From Anaerovibrio lipolyticus DSM 3074 (GTDB lineage Bacteria; Bacillota; Negativicutes; Selenomonadales; Selenomonadaceae), in contig NZ_FQYW01000025.1 of the NCBI RefSeq assembly GCF_900141865.1, positions 1 to 37,974 of the forward strand: a stretch of DNA of 37,974 bases, read 5' to 3'. The notes beneath the pieces were generated by a model. It did no database searches and was not told where the DNA came from. It saw only the letters and a list, made by a program, of their open reading frames with translations. Each line of letters starts with the position of its first letter. Positions within the stretch are counted from its first letter, which is position 1. This document shows, piece by piece, positions 24,360-31,230 of the stretch. The translations under genes and the position numbers were made by a program.

Positions 24360-25808
24360 ATGAACACAACCAAACTAGATCTTTCCATTATTGGTATTGT
24401 AGGTCTGGTGCTATATTTGCTGGGAAACTGGGCCATTGCAGTAACAGATCCTGTTGAGTCCAACTATACCCTTACCGCACTGGAAATGCTTCGCTCCGGG
24501 GATTATGTTTCCCCAAGAATTTATGGAAATTACTGGTATGATAAACCAGCATTTTTCTACTGGGAGCTTATAGTAGCATATAAGCTTTTTGGTGTTAATG
24601 AATTTGCTGCAAGATTTTTCCCAGGGGTATTTGGAGCACTGGGATTAATGCTGACCTATCTTTTTGCCAAGACTATATATGACCGTAAGACAGGTCTCAT
24701 GGCTGCAGGGATTTTAGGGACCTGCTTTGAATATTGGCTCCTTTCAAAAACGATTATCACTGATTTGACGCTGTTTGTTTTCTTCAATGGCGTTTTGATG
24801 GCCTTCTATATGGGTTACAGCACTGGCAGGAGAAGCTGGTATTATCTCTGTTATATTCTGGCAGGGCTTGCTACCTTGGATAAGGGGCCTATTGGAATTT
24901 TACTTCCAGGCTTTATCATACTTGTTTATCTTTGTATAAGACGTGATTTTAGGGAAATTCTCAGACTTAAATGGATTTTGGGATTGGCTCTGTATATTAT
25001 TACTGCCGGCAGCTGGTATTATGCCATGTATACCATTCACGGCATGGATTTTATCAATAACTTTCTTGGGGTTCACAATTTCCTGAGAGCTACCCAGTCT
25101 GAGCATGAACAATGGAATGTTTGGTGGTACTACACCATGATTTTCTTTGCTGGCTGTTTGCCTTGGTGTTGGACATTGCCGGCGGCAATCTGGAAAGCTA
25201 TTAAGCGACAGCAGCTGCCGCAGCTTGATATGCCTGCAGGATTTTTGCTGACCTGGTCCCTGATAGTAAATATTTTCTATCAGTGTATGGCCACAAAGTA
25301 TACCACCTATACATTACCAGGGCTTTTGCCTATTGCCATCTTAATGGCATGCTATCTCTATAAAAGGGAAACTCTGGTAAAGCGTACTGTGGCTGTGATG
25401 CTGGTGGTTTATGTTGTGCTTACCTTTGCAGTGGCGGCACCTGTATGTAACACCAATGGATATTCCTTTAAAAATGTGGCTGCAGTGTACAAGGACCAGA
25501 TTAAGGAAGATGATGTGCTGATAATGTATGGTGACTACAGAACATCAGCGGTATTTTATGGTGATAAAATTGCCTATAAGGTGGAGCGTGCCGAGTCTAT
25601 TCCAGGGATGCTTCCTGATGGTAAGAGCTGGAATGCCAAGAACGTAATGCCATTTATGGCCATTGAAGATATACCAACAGACAAGAACGTATATCTTATC
25701 CTTCAGGAAAAGGCCTTTGAACGGTTTGATAAAGAGTTTAATCCAGATGAATGGCAGCTGCTTGGAGATATAGAATACGCCAGAGTATATCTGCGTAAAG
25801 CAAAATAA
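24360..25808 (+). CDS. ArnT-like glycosyltransferase, integral membrane
   Basis: A 482-aa polytopic protein of the PMT/ArnT (GT-C) superfamily. The first membrane segment (about 10-28) is followed by an acidic-aromatic loop, TDPVESNYTLTALEM, matching the catalytic DPxE region of ArnT-type enzymes. It is followed by GNYWYDKPAFFYW, the second conserved loop, and LATLDKGPIGILLPG near 170. At least eight more hydrophobic helices run to about residue 365, and the C-terminal 120 residues form a soluble domain. ArnT transfers aminoarabinose from an undecaprenyl carrier to lipid A; this homologue may modify lipopolysaccharide or another surface glycan. Its presence supports an outer membrane. It is downstream of murA and has AAAGGAG and its own terminator. 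Confidence 0.85.
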   Translation: MNTTKLDLSIIGIVGLVLYLLGNWAIAVTDPVESNYTLTALEMLRSGDYVSPRIYGNYWYDKPAFFYWELIVAYKLFGVNEFAARFFPGVFGALGLMLTYLFAKTIYDRKTGLMAAGILGTCFEYWLLSKTIITDLTLFVFFNGVLMAFYMGYSTGRRSWYYLCYILAGLATLDKGPIGILLPGFIILVYLCIRRDFREILRLKWILGLALYIITAGSWYYAMYTIHGMDFINNFLGVHNFLRATQSEHEQWNVWWYYTMIFFAGCLPWCWTLPAAIWKAIKRQQLPQLDMPAGFLLTWSLIVNIFYQCMATKYTTYTLPGLLPIAILMACYLYKRETLVKRTVAVMLVVYVVLTFAVAAPVCNTNGYSFKNVAAVYKDQIKEDDVLIMYGDYRTSAVFYGDKIAYKVERAESIPGMLPDGKSWNAKNVMPFMAIEDIPTDKNVYLILQEKAFERFDKEFNPDEWQLLGDIEYARVYLRKAK

Positions 25809-25818
25809 TATTGAAATG

Positions 25819-25851
25819 AATTCCCTCGGTGTAAGCTGGGGGAATTTTTTT
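25819..25851 (+). terminator. Terminator of the murA/glycosyltransferase unit
   Basis: A 9-bp stem (25819-25827 with 25838-25846, one T-G pair), followed by seven Ts. Confidence 0.85.
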
Positions 25852-25888
25852 ATCTGATGCAAAATTTGATAGAATTTGTATTTTTCCC

Positions 25889-25956
25889 TTGATTTTTTCT
25901 TTATATGGGTGTAAATTTTATGTCAGTGTATTTATAACTGTCAAGACACCTGTGTA
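25889..25956 (+). promoter_or_regulatory. Promoter and NiaR-like operator of the transporter gene
   Basis: TTGATT (25889-25894), 17-nt spacer and TAAATT (25912-25917). Downstream, 25935-25956 contains a palindrome centred on TGTCAAGACA with partly matching outer arms. From memory this resembles the TGTCTTGACA-cored site of NiaR, the niacin-responsive repressor of Firmicutes. Position between promoter and ribosome site suits repression. Confidence 0.45.
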
Positions 25957-25970
25957 AGGAGATGTAATGT

Positions 25971-27350
25971 ATGATTTTAGACAGATTGGAAAGAATGCCT
26001 GTGGGCTCCTTTCATTATAAGTTGTTACTGGTAACAGGGCTAGGATGGCTCTTTGATAGCATGGATACAGGTCTTATAGCCTTTGTACTTCCTGTACTTG
26101 CCAAGGAATGGGGGCTGTCCCCGGAGCAGATGGGCTGGATTGGAAGTATTGGCCTTATTGGTATGGCTCTTGGTGCTGTTATTTCCGGGACCTTGGCTGA
26201 CCGCATTGGGCGTAAGAAGGTATTTACCATTACAGTGTTGATGTATGCTTTGGCTACTGGCATGTGTGCCTTGGCATGGAGCTATGAATCATTGCTGTTT
26301 TTCAGATTCTTGGTCGGCTTTGGCTTGGGTGGCGAACTGCCTGTGGCTGCTACACTCATGTCTGAGTACGCCCCAACAAAGCTGCGTGGCCGTTTTATAG
26401 TGCTTTTGGAGAGCTTCTGGGGTATTGGCTGGTTGGTGGCTGCCTGCATTTCTTATCTGATTATTCCTCAGTTCGGTTGGAAAATAGCATTTGTAATTGG
26501 TACTCTGCCTGCACTTTATGTGTTCCTTATCAGACTTCACATGCCTGAGTCTGTACGATATCTTATTTCCAAAAATAAGATTGAAGAGGCCAAGGAGATT
26601 ATTCTTGATTTGGAGAAGAAGCTCCACGTAATAAGCAAGCCGTTTGAAAAATCTCTTACTGCAGCAGAAATGGGAAGCACCAACGAAAAGACACCTGGTC
26701 CGTTAAGTCTTTTCAACAGCAGCTATATGAAACGTACTATTATGCTGTGGTTGGCATGGTTTGGGATTGTTTACAGCTACTATGGTATTTTTATGTGGCT
26801 CCCTTCTATTGTGTTCCAGCAGGGATTTGCAGTAGTAAAAACCTTTGAGTACGTTCTGATTATGACCATTGCTCAGCTGCCGGGATATTATTGCGCCGCG
26901 TGGTTGGTGGATGTGATTGGCAGAAAGTATACCCTGTCCATATTCCTCCTTATGAGTGGTGTGGCAAGCTACTTCTTTGGAAATGCAGCTTCTCCTGAGA
27001 CACTGCTTTTATGGGGAGCTACCATGTCTTTCTTCAACCTTGGTGCTTGGGGGGTTATTTATACCTATACTCCGGAGCTGTATCCAACATCTATTCGTGC
27101 CTTGGGCAGTGGCTGGGCAGCAGGCTTTGGACGAATTGGGGGCATGATAGCACCTGCTTTAGTTGGTATTATGCTGGCAAATCAGCTGGGAATTGGCAAT
27201 GTATTTCTCATGTTTGCCGGTGTCCTCATTGTGGTTTCTCTGGTGGTATTGACCATGGGCGTGGAAACCAGACAGCGTCAGCTGGAGGATATCAGCTTTA
27301 CAGCAGATTTATTTAAAATTGACAAGGATAATGTAGAAAGTGTACAATAA
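25971..27350 (+). CDS. niaP: Major facilitator transporter, NiaP-like (probable nicotinate uptake)
   Basis: A 459-aa, 12-helix MFS transporter of the sugar-porter-like SP branch. GLGWLFDSMDTGLIAF in helix 1 (near 24-39), LADRIGRKKVF in loop 2-3, FRFLVGFGLGGELPVAATL in helix 4, LLESFWGIGW near 145, MLWLAWFGIVYSYYGIFMWLPS near 261-282 (shown here in two parts: MLWLAWFGIV, YSYYGIFMWLPS) and SFFNLGAWGVIYTYTPELYP near 355 closely parallel B. subtilis NiaP (YceI) as I remember it. The substrate call rests on that likeness and on a NiaR-like palindrome upstream. AAGGAGA precedes the ATG. The last codons contain the promoter of the tRNA-Arg gene 8 bases downstream. Confidence 0.82.
   Translation: MILDRLERMPVGSFHYKLLLVTGLGWLFDSMDTGLIAFVLPVLAKEWGLSPEQMGWIGSIGLIGMALGAVISGTLADRIGRKKVFTITVLMYALATGMCALAWSYESLLFFRFLVGFGLGGELPVAATLMSEYAPTKLRGRFIVLLESFWGIGWLVAACISYLIIPQFGWKIAFVIGTLPALYVFLIRLHMPESVRYLISKNKIEEAKEIILDLEKKLHVISKPFEKSLTAAEMGSTNEKTPGPLSLFNSSYMKRTIMLWLAWFGIVYSYYGIFMWLPSIVFQQGFAVVKTFEYVLIMTIAQLPGYYCAAWLVDVIGRKYTLSIFLLMSGVASYFFGNAASPETLLLWGATMSFFNLGAWGVIYTYTPELYPTSIRALGSGWAAGFGRIGGMIAPALVGIMLANQLGIGNVFLMFAGVLIVVSLVVLTMGVETRQRQLEDISFTADLFKIDKDNVESVQ
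27319..27348 (+). promoter_or_regulatory. tRNA-Arg promoter inside the transporter gene
   Basis: TTGACA (27319-27324), 18-nt spacer and TACAAT (27343-27348), wholly within the last codons of the MFS gene. It would start transcription within a few bases of the tRNA 5' end at 27358. Confidence 0.65.
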
Positions 27351-27357
27351 CACTGTT

Positions 27358-27434
27358 GCGGATGTAGCTCAGATGGATAGAGCATCTGCCTCCTAAGCAG
27401 AGGGCCGTGGGTTCGACTCCCGCCATTCGCACCA
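27358..27434 (+). tRNA. tRNA-Arg (anticodon CCT), island integration site
   Basis: A 77-nt cloverleaf with encoded CCA. The acceptor GCGGATG pairs with CATTCGC. The anticodon loop CTCCTAA gives CCT (arginine, AGG). From the anticodon loop on, its 3' part is repeated at 31109-31160, marking it as the attachment site of an integrated element. Confidence 0.95.
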
Positions 27435-27441
27435 GATGAAA
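27390..27441 (+). repeat. Left attachment-site repeat (52 bp)
   Basis: Bases 27390-27441 are identical to 31109-31160. The repeat covers the 3' half of tRNA-Arg from the anticodon loop plus seven bases beyond CCA, as is typical for tyrosine-recombinase integration in tRNA genes. The intact tRNA is on this side. Confidence 0.92.
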
Positions 27442-27443
27442 GC

Positions 27444-27485
27444 AAGCCCCATGCGACTTCGCGAGATGTCGCATGGGGCTTTTTG
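27444..27485 (+). terminator. Terminator of tRNA-Arg supplied by the island
   Basis: A perfect 13-bp stem (27445-27457 with 27468-27480) and a T run. It starts right after the left repeat, so the inserted element restored termination of the tRNA transcript. Confidence 0.9.
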
Positions 27486-27498
27486 TGTGCAATTTTTC

Positions 27499-27519
27499 TT
27501 TGACCCCCATTTTGACCCC
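27499..27519 (+). repeat. Tandem TTTGACCCC repeats, possible integrase arm sites
   Basis: TTTGACCCC occurs at 27499-27507 and 27511-27519, 12 bases apart in the same orientation, about 60 bases inside the left repeat. Short tandem repeats in this place often serve as arm-type binding sites of tyrosine recombinases. Function is inferred. Confidence 0.4.
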
Positions 27520-27625
27520 TAAAATGAAAATCTCTATCGGAAGACGGCAGCACCATTTTCCTTTTTAAAATGTGCAGTATGTCCAAAGAGTGGCTTAGTA
27601 TGATATAATGAAGCAGGTGATAAGT

Positions 27626-27852
27626 GTGAAAAAGTACGACTCTCATGGAAAACCATTCGAGTATCCACCCTTGTTTTGAATAAGTCGGAATATGCTAAAA
27701 TAATAAGTGAAATAAACAGCAATTACGACTTATACAGAGGTAAGAAGATTGCGTTCCATTCTTCTGTCGGAGAGGATAATTGTTTTTACATATATTATTT
27801 TGAGAACCATGGATTTAACGATTACAATATCATTGACAGATTTGGATTTTAG
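27626..27852 (+). pseudogene. Small gene of unknown function, broken by a one-base frameshift
   Basis: A GTG start at 27626 reads MKKYDSHGKPFEYPPLF and stops at 27679. The +1-shifted frame from 27670 continues LVLNKSEYAKIISEIN and ends HGFNDYNIIDRFGF at 27852. Adding one C to the CCC run at 27668-27670 would join them into one 75-aa protein, rich in Tyr and Phe with no membrane segment. The family looks familiar as a small conserved protein of unknown function, but I cannot name it. The downstream gene begins 15 bases after this frame's stop, so the two form an operon. A sequencing error in the C run would also explain it. Confidence 0.6.
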
Positions 27853-27866
27853 CAAGGAGGGTTATT

Positions 27867-28091
27867 ATGGAAGAATTATACAATAGATTAAATGCTGTGC
27901 CGGATGCATATTCTTCTTTCGTATTAGGCGTAATAATTTATGTAAAACAAAAGCCTGAAAGATTGAAAAAAGTCATGGATTTCTTGAAAACATCAGATAG
28001 TCTTACATCCTCTGAGATTGGCGAGTTTATCGTATCTCAGCCTGATTTCCATGAATTTGGTGCCAGCAGACAGCAGGAAGAAGCAAGTTAA
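27867..28091 (+). CDS. Small protein of unknown function (74 aa)
   Basis: A 74-aa protein with a strong AAGGAGG ribosome site and a terminator, so very likely real. No family was recognised. It is mostly helical by composition: a hydrophobic stretch (SSFVLGVIIYV, residues 16-26) is too short and isolated to be a sure membrane segment. A charged helix (KQKPERLKKVMDFLK) and a polar end follow. It lies 15 bases after the frameshifted small gene, in the same direction, and converges on the restriction-modification gene. It could be a regulatory, antitoxin-like or accessory island protein; nothing in sequence decides this. Confidence 0.75.
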   Translation: MEELYNRLNAVPDAYSSFVLGVIIYVKQKPERLKKVMDFLKTSDSLTSSEIGEFIVSQPDFHEFGASRQQEEAS

Positions 28092-28102
28092 TTCACGGTG
28101 TC

Positions 28103-28136
28103 AACCCCGTCAAGGTTAATGTTGGCGGGGTTTTAT
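28103..28136 (+). terminator. Terminator after the 74-aa gene
   Basis: An 11-bp stem with one T-G pair (28103-28113 with 28122-28132), followed by Ts. The minus side lacks a T run, so it mainly serves the plus-strand genes. Confidence 0.8.
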
Positions 28137-28146
28137 TATGTCTTCT

Positions 28147-30966
28147 TTATTGTTGCTCAACAAGGCTTTGATACATTTTCATCAATTCAGCCACACATTC
28201 AGATTCTTTCATTGTATGCCAATCAAATCTGTATGCTTCCATAACTGCCCTGTCATTGGCTTGGTGGGCTTTGCGTAATTCCGGAGGCATTAATACTTCT
28301 TTATACAAGGAAGCAAAACTGGAGTCTGGATGCTTTTTCCGAGCATCCAGAATACCTTGGGCTGTTTGTTCAATTTTAGCTTTTTGGGATTTCGTTGGAT
28401 TTGGCCATGGAAAATTGTTGTAGACAATTTTTTGCGAATAATCATAATCACTTTTTAGTCTGCCACAAACAGCACGAACCCAAGCCATATGAACATTAGA
28501 CTGTAATATTCCAAAATGGAACAGTTCACCATTTTCTATCATTTGTAGTTTATTACTGATGATAGTGTTGCTGTCCAAAAAATCCATAGGAATATATCTT
28601 CTATTTTCAGATGACACTTCAGGTATAGCGATAAAATGTAGTGGATTTTTGGTTTCTCTAAATAAAGATGGTGTATCAGCTAATTTTTGTCGCCCCTTGT
28701 CAGTTGATGCCAGTCTGTCATTGCGACAATCTTCTATCCTCTTTAACACCAATGGCATTTTAGAAAGTTCCTCTGGCGAAGCATTGACCAACCACAAACA
28801 ATAACGTTCACCATTATTTATAAACTCATGTGAACCAATAAATCTCTTAATGAATTTCTGAGCCTTTGGCTCTTTTTTTATAAAGTCTGCATAATCTTTT
28901 CCATCAATGATTAAGTGCCCACCATCTGCAGGACGATTTCCTGTAGACATCTTTGGGACATCACATAATGGTTCCTTTCGACTTTCTATAAATGCAGTTG
29001 GAGCTCCTACGAGATAAGGATTAATATTTTCTACATATGTTACCAATTCACCAGAGTACAGTGGCTTTTCTTTTCTTGAGCCCCCATTGCTAAACCCAAT
29101 AATTACGCAGTGGACAGCCGCCTTATTATTTGATTCGCTATTCCATCTAAATGTACGATGGGCAAAGTCAATATGTATACCAAAGCGGTTATATAGTGGC
29201 TTCCACACATCAGCTACCTGCTCCCCTTGGGTAATGGAATTGGTGGAAACAAAGGCAGCTTTTTTACACCTCATCCGCCCTTCGGGCACCTTCCCCTCGA
29301 GGGGAAGGCTTGAAGTAGCAATATATTCAGCAGCCTTAAAATACCATCCGGCAACATAATCAATTTTACCCGCCTTTTTATAAGGTTTGCCCTTTTCGTC
29401 CTTGTAGACGTTTAGCATATCCTCTTTTTGTTCCTTGGACTGAAGCGAATAACCAACAAACGGCGGATTTCCCATTATATAGCTGAGCCTTTCCTTTGGC
29501 ACCACATCATTCCAGTCCATACGCAGGGCATTTCCTTCCACAATATTGGCATAACTCTTTAATGGCAGAAAATCAAGATTCATGTGAACCAGTGCCTGGG
29601 TTTCCTGCATCATCTGCAGCTCTGCTATCCAAAGGGCTGTTTTGGCCACAACACAAGCATAGTCGTTAATCTCTATGCCGTAGAATTGCTGGATACTTAC
29701 CTTTACTGGATTGGCCAGATCACCCAAAACCATTTCCTGCCCAAGGAGCTTTTCTATTACTTGGTTCTCCAGTCTGCGAAGGGAAATGTAGGTTTCAGTG
29801 AGGAAATTGCCACTTCCACAGGCGGGGTCAAAGAATGTTAGTGATGCCAATTTGTCCTGAAACATTTTAAGCTGGTTATCCCGCTTCTTTGGCTGTGGTA
29901 CTTCCAGTATCTTCTCATATTCCGCTTTGAGGTCGTTTAAAAACAGCGGGTCAATGACCTTATGGATATTTTCTACAGAGGTATAGTGCATACCGCCAGC
30001 CCTACGTGCTTGGCTCGCTATTGTGGACTCAAATACAGCACCGAAAATTGTAGGGCTGATTTCGGCCCAGTTAAAGGTACATGCCTCTTTTATGATTAAA
30101 TCCACACATTCCTGATTGAATTGTGGGATAATAAGACTCTCATCACTAAATAAGCCTCCATTTACATAAGGGAATTCTAATAGGCGTTTTTCCTCGTATG
30201 GATCCCGCTCATCAACAGGGGTATCCAGTATTTCAAACAAATCAATGAGGGCTTTCCTGAAATGCTGTGGACGGAAGTCATTTAGATAATCCATAAACAT
30301 ATCCTTGCGCCCAAATATGCCGGAATCCTCCGCATACATACAGAAAACAAGCCTAACTATAAGCATATTAAGGCTTTTCAGCATTTTATCGGTAGGTTCA
30401 TCACCATATTGAGCATAGAGGTATTCGTACATTTTGCCTACCAGAGTACCGGCATTTAAGGAAACTTCCAGCTCCTTCTTGATATTGTCATGGGTAGTAT
30501 CCACCAAGAAATTGAGGCGGTTATATTCCTTAGGCAAATCCGCCAGCTTCAAGATTTCTGGCTCGCAGTTTGGATTGGCCATATCGTAGATATAAAATTC
30601 CTCAAAATTGCAGGTGATCCCCCAGCGAGGATATTTGTAGTAGCCCAGTGCAGCTGCATACCTTTTCAATTGTTGCATAGGGGTAAGCATGGTGCCATCG
30701 GACTGCTTTATTGGCTTAGATAAATCCTTCCCGATGCTTTTTTGTTCAATCATAACCTTGGTACTTGGTAAATACACATCAATAAAAGAAGTATGCTCCA
30801 GCATTACCTGTACTTCACACTCCATAAAATCTGTAGGGTTATCTACACCATATACATTTTTTAATAAATCTACCCAGAATAACTGGGATTCGCCCTTTTC
30901 GTAGCCCTTGCCCTTCCATTTTTCAGCAAATAATTTAGCTGCTTTCGCTCTATTAGTAGCATCCAT
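28147..30966 (-). CDS. Single-chain restriction-modification enzyme (type IIG/IIL, MmeI-like)
   Basis: A 939-aa fused endonuclease, adenine-type methyltransferase and specificity protein. N-terminal nuclease region: Asp63 in FIDVYLP and Glu74-x-Lys76 in MIEQKS form a PD-ExK-like site as in MmeI. A helical linker (about 150-330) follows. The methyltransferase domain has motif I FFDPACGSGNF near 377 and catalytic NPPF near 499. The C-terminal 350 residues would hold the target recognition domain and end in helices. Both activities look intact, so it could both cut and protect DNA from one gene, with no separate methylase or specificity subunit nearby. AAAGGAGA precedes the ATG at 30966. A palindromic repeat is translated in frame at about residues 552-566. 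Confidence 0.9.
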   Translation of the reverse strand: MDATNRAKAAKLFAEKWKGKGYEKGESQLFWVDLLKNVYGVDNPTDFMECEVQVMLEHTSFIDVYLPSTKVMIEQKSIGKDLSKPIKQSDGTMLTPMQQLKRYAAALGYYKYPRWGITCNFEEFYIYDMANPNCEPEILKLADLPKEYNRLNFLVDTTHDNIKKELEVSLNAGTLVGKMYEYLYAQYGDEPTDKMLKSLNMLIVRLVFCMYAEDSGIFGRKDMFMDYLNDFRPQHFRKALIDLFEILDTPVDERDPYEEKRLLEFPYVNGGLFSDESLIIPQFNQECVDLIIKEACTFNWAEISPTIFGAVFESTIASQARRAGGMHYTSVENIHKVIDPLFLNDLKAEYEKILEVPQPKKRDNQLKMFQDKLASLTFFDPACGSGNFLTETYISLRRLENQVIEKLLGQEMVLGDLANPVKVSIQQFYGIEINDYACVVAKTALWIAELQMMQETQALVHMNLDFLPLKSYANIVEGNALRMDWNDVVPKERLSYIMGNPPFVGYSLQSKEQKEDMLNVYKDEKGKPYKKAGKIDYVAGWYFKAAEYIATSSLPLEGKVPEGRMRCKKAAFVSTNSITQGEQVADVWKPLYNRFGIHIDFAHRTFRWNSESNNKAAVHCVIIGFSNGGSRKEKPLYSGELVTYVENINPYLVGAPTAFIESRKEPLCDVPKMSTGNRPADGGHLIIDGKDYADFIKKEPKAQKFIKRFIGSHEFINNGERYCLWLVNASPEELSKMPLVLKRIEDCRNDRLASTDKGRQKLADTPSLFRETKNPLHFIAIPEVSSENRRYIPMDFLDSNTIISNKLQMIENGELFHFGILQSNVHMAWVRAVCGRLKSDYDYSQKIVYNNFPWPNPTKSQKAKIEQTAQGILDARKKHPDSSFASLYKEVLMPPELRKAHQANDRAVMEAYRFDWHTMKESECVAELMKMYQSLVEQQ
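29267..29312. repeat. REP-like palindromic element inside the restriction-modification gene
   Basis: Two adjacent hairpins: GCCC-TTC-GGGC (29277-29287) and the perfect 20-bp palindrome at 29289-29308 (CCTTCCCC / GGGGAAGG around TCGA). On the coding (minus) strand it is translated as SLPLEGKVPEGRMR, a low-complexity peptide unlike its surroundings, between KAAEYIATS and KKAAFVSTNS. It resembles the GC-rich palindromic repeats scattered through many gut Firmicute genomes. Confidence 0.75.
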
Positions 30967-31086
30967 ATTAAGATTCTCCTTTGAATCCGTATTTTATAAA
31001 CTATTATGAATAATTTTAACATTTATAAAAATAATATGCGATACCAAATGAAAATTATGCTAAAATTGCTTAAAGGGGGTATAAAA

Positions 31087-31158
31087 ATGAGTAGGAAATT
31101 GATTTCATCTCCTAAGCAGAGGGCCGTGGGTTCGACTCCCGCCATTCGCACCAGATGA
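31087..31158 (+). other. Short reading frame running into the right attachment repeat
   Basis: ATG at 31087 with AAAGGGGGT in front starts MSRKLISS, then continues through the tRNA 3' repeat (PKQRAVGSTPAIRTR) to a stop at 31158. The good ribosome site with a body made of tRNA sequence suggests the first codons of a gene cut off at the attachment site. Not counted as a functional gene. Bases 30967-31086 hold only AT-rich sequence upstream of the restriction-modification gene. Confidence 0.4.
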
Positions 31159-31160
31159 AA
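31109..31160 (+). repeat. Right attachment-site repeat (52 bp)
   Basis: A perfect copy of 27390-27441 that contains only the 3' part of tRNA-Arg, and is followed by the original chromosomal tRNA terminator. It marks the right end of the island. Confidence 0.92.
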
Positions 31161-31162
31161 AT

Positions 31163-31206
31163 AACCTCGAAGTCTTTTATAGATAAAGGCTTCGGGGGTT
31201 TGTTTT
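31163..31206 (+). terminator. Original tRNA-Arg terminator, now after the right repeat
   Basis: AACCTCGAAG (31163-31172) pairs with CTTCGGGGGTT (31190-31200) with one bulge, followed by a T-rich stretch. Before insertion it would have followed the tRNA gene directly. Confidence 0.7.
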
Positions 31207-31230
31207 GCTTAAAGTAGGAAAGATTTCCTG

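Larger units (their letters stand above)
27390..31160. mobile_element. tRNA-Arg genomic island with a restriction-modification gene, no integrase
   Basis: A 3.7-kb segment bounded by perfect 52-bp direct repeats in tRNA-Arg. Contents: a replacement tRNA terminator, tandem TTTGACCCC repeats, a frameshifted small gene, a 74-aa orphan gene, a minus-strand MmeI-like restriction-modification gene and a short reading frame that runs into the right repeat. No recombinase gene is present, so it is either a decayed island or a satellite mobilised by an integrase encoded elsewhere. Confidence 0.8.

Noticed and set aside
23539-24369. Long open frame (276 codons) antisense to murA
   Set aside because: Same reasoning: fully opposite murA, rich in His, Asn and Ser as antisense frames are, and without a plausible start region.
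27278-27646. Minus-strand frames overlapping tRNA-Arg with GVEPTALCLGGRCS-like sequence
   Set aside because: This is the well-known spurious translation of the antisense strand of tRNA genes and the flanking terminator.
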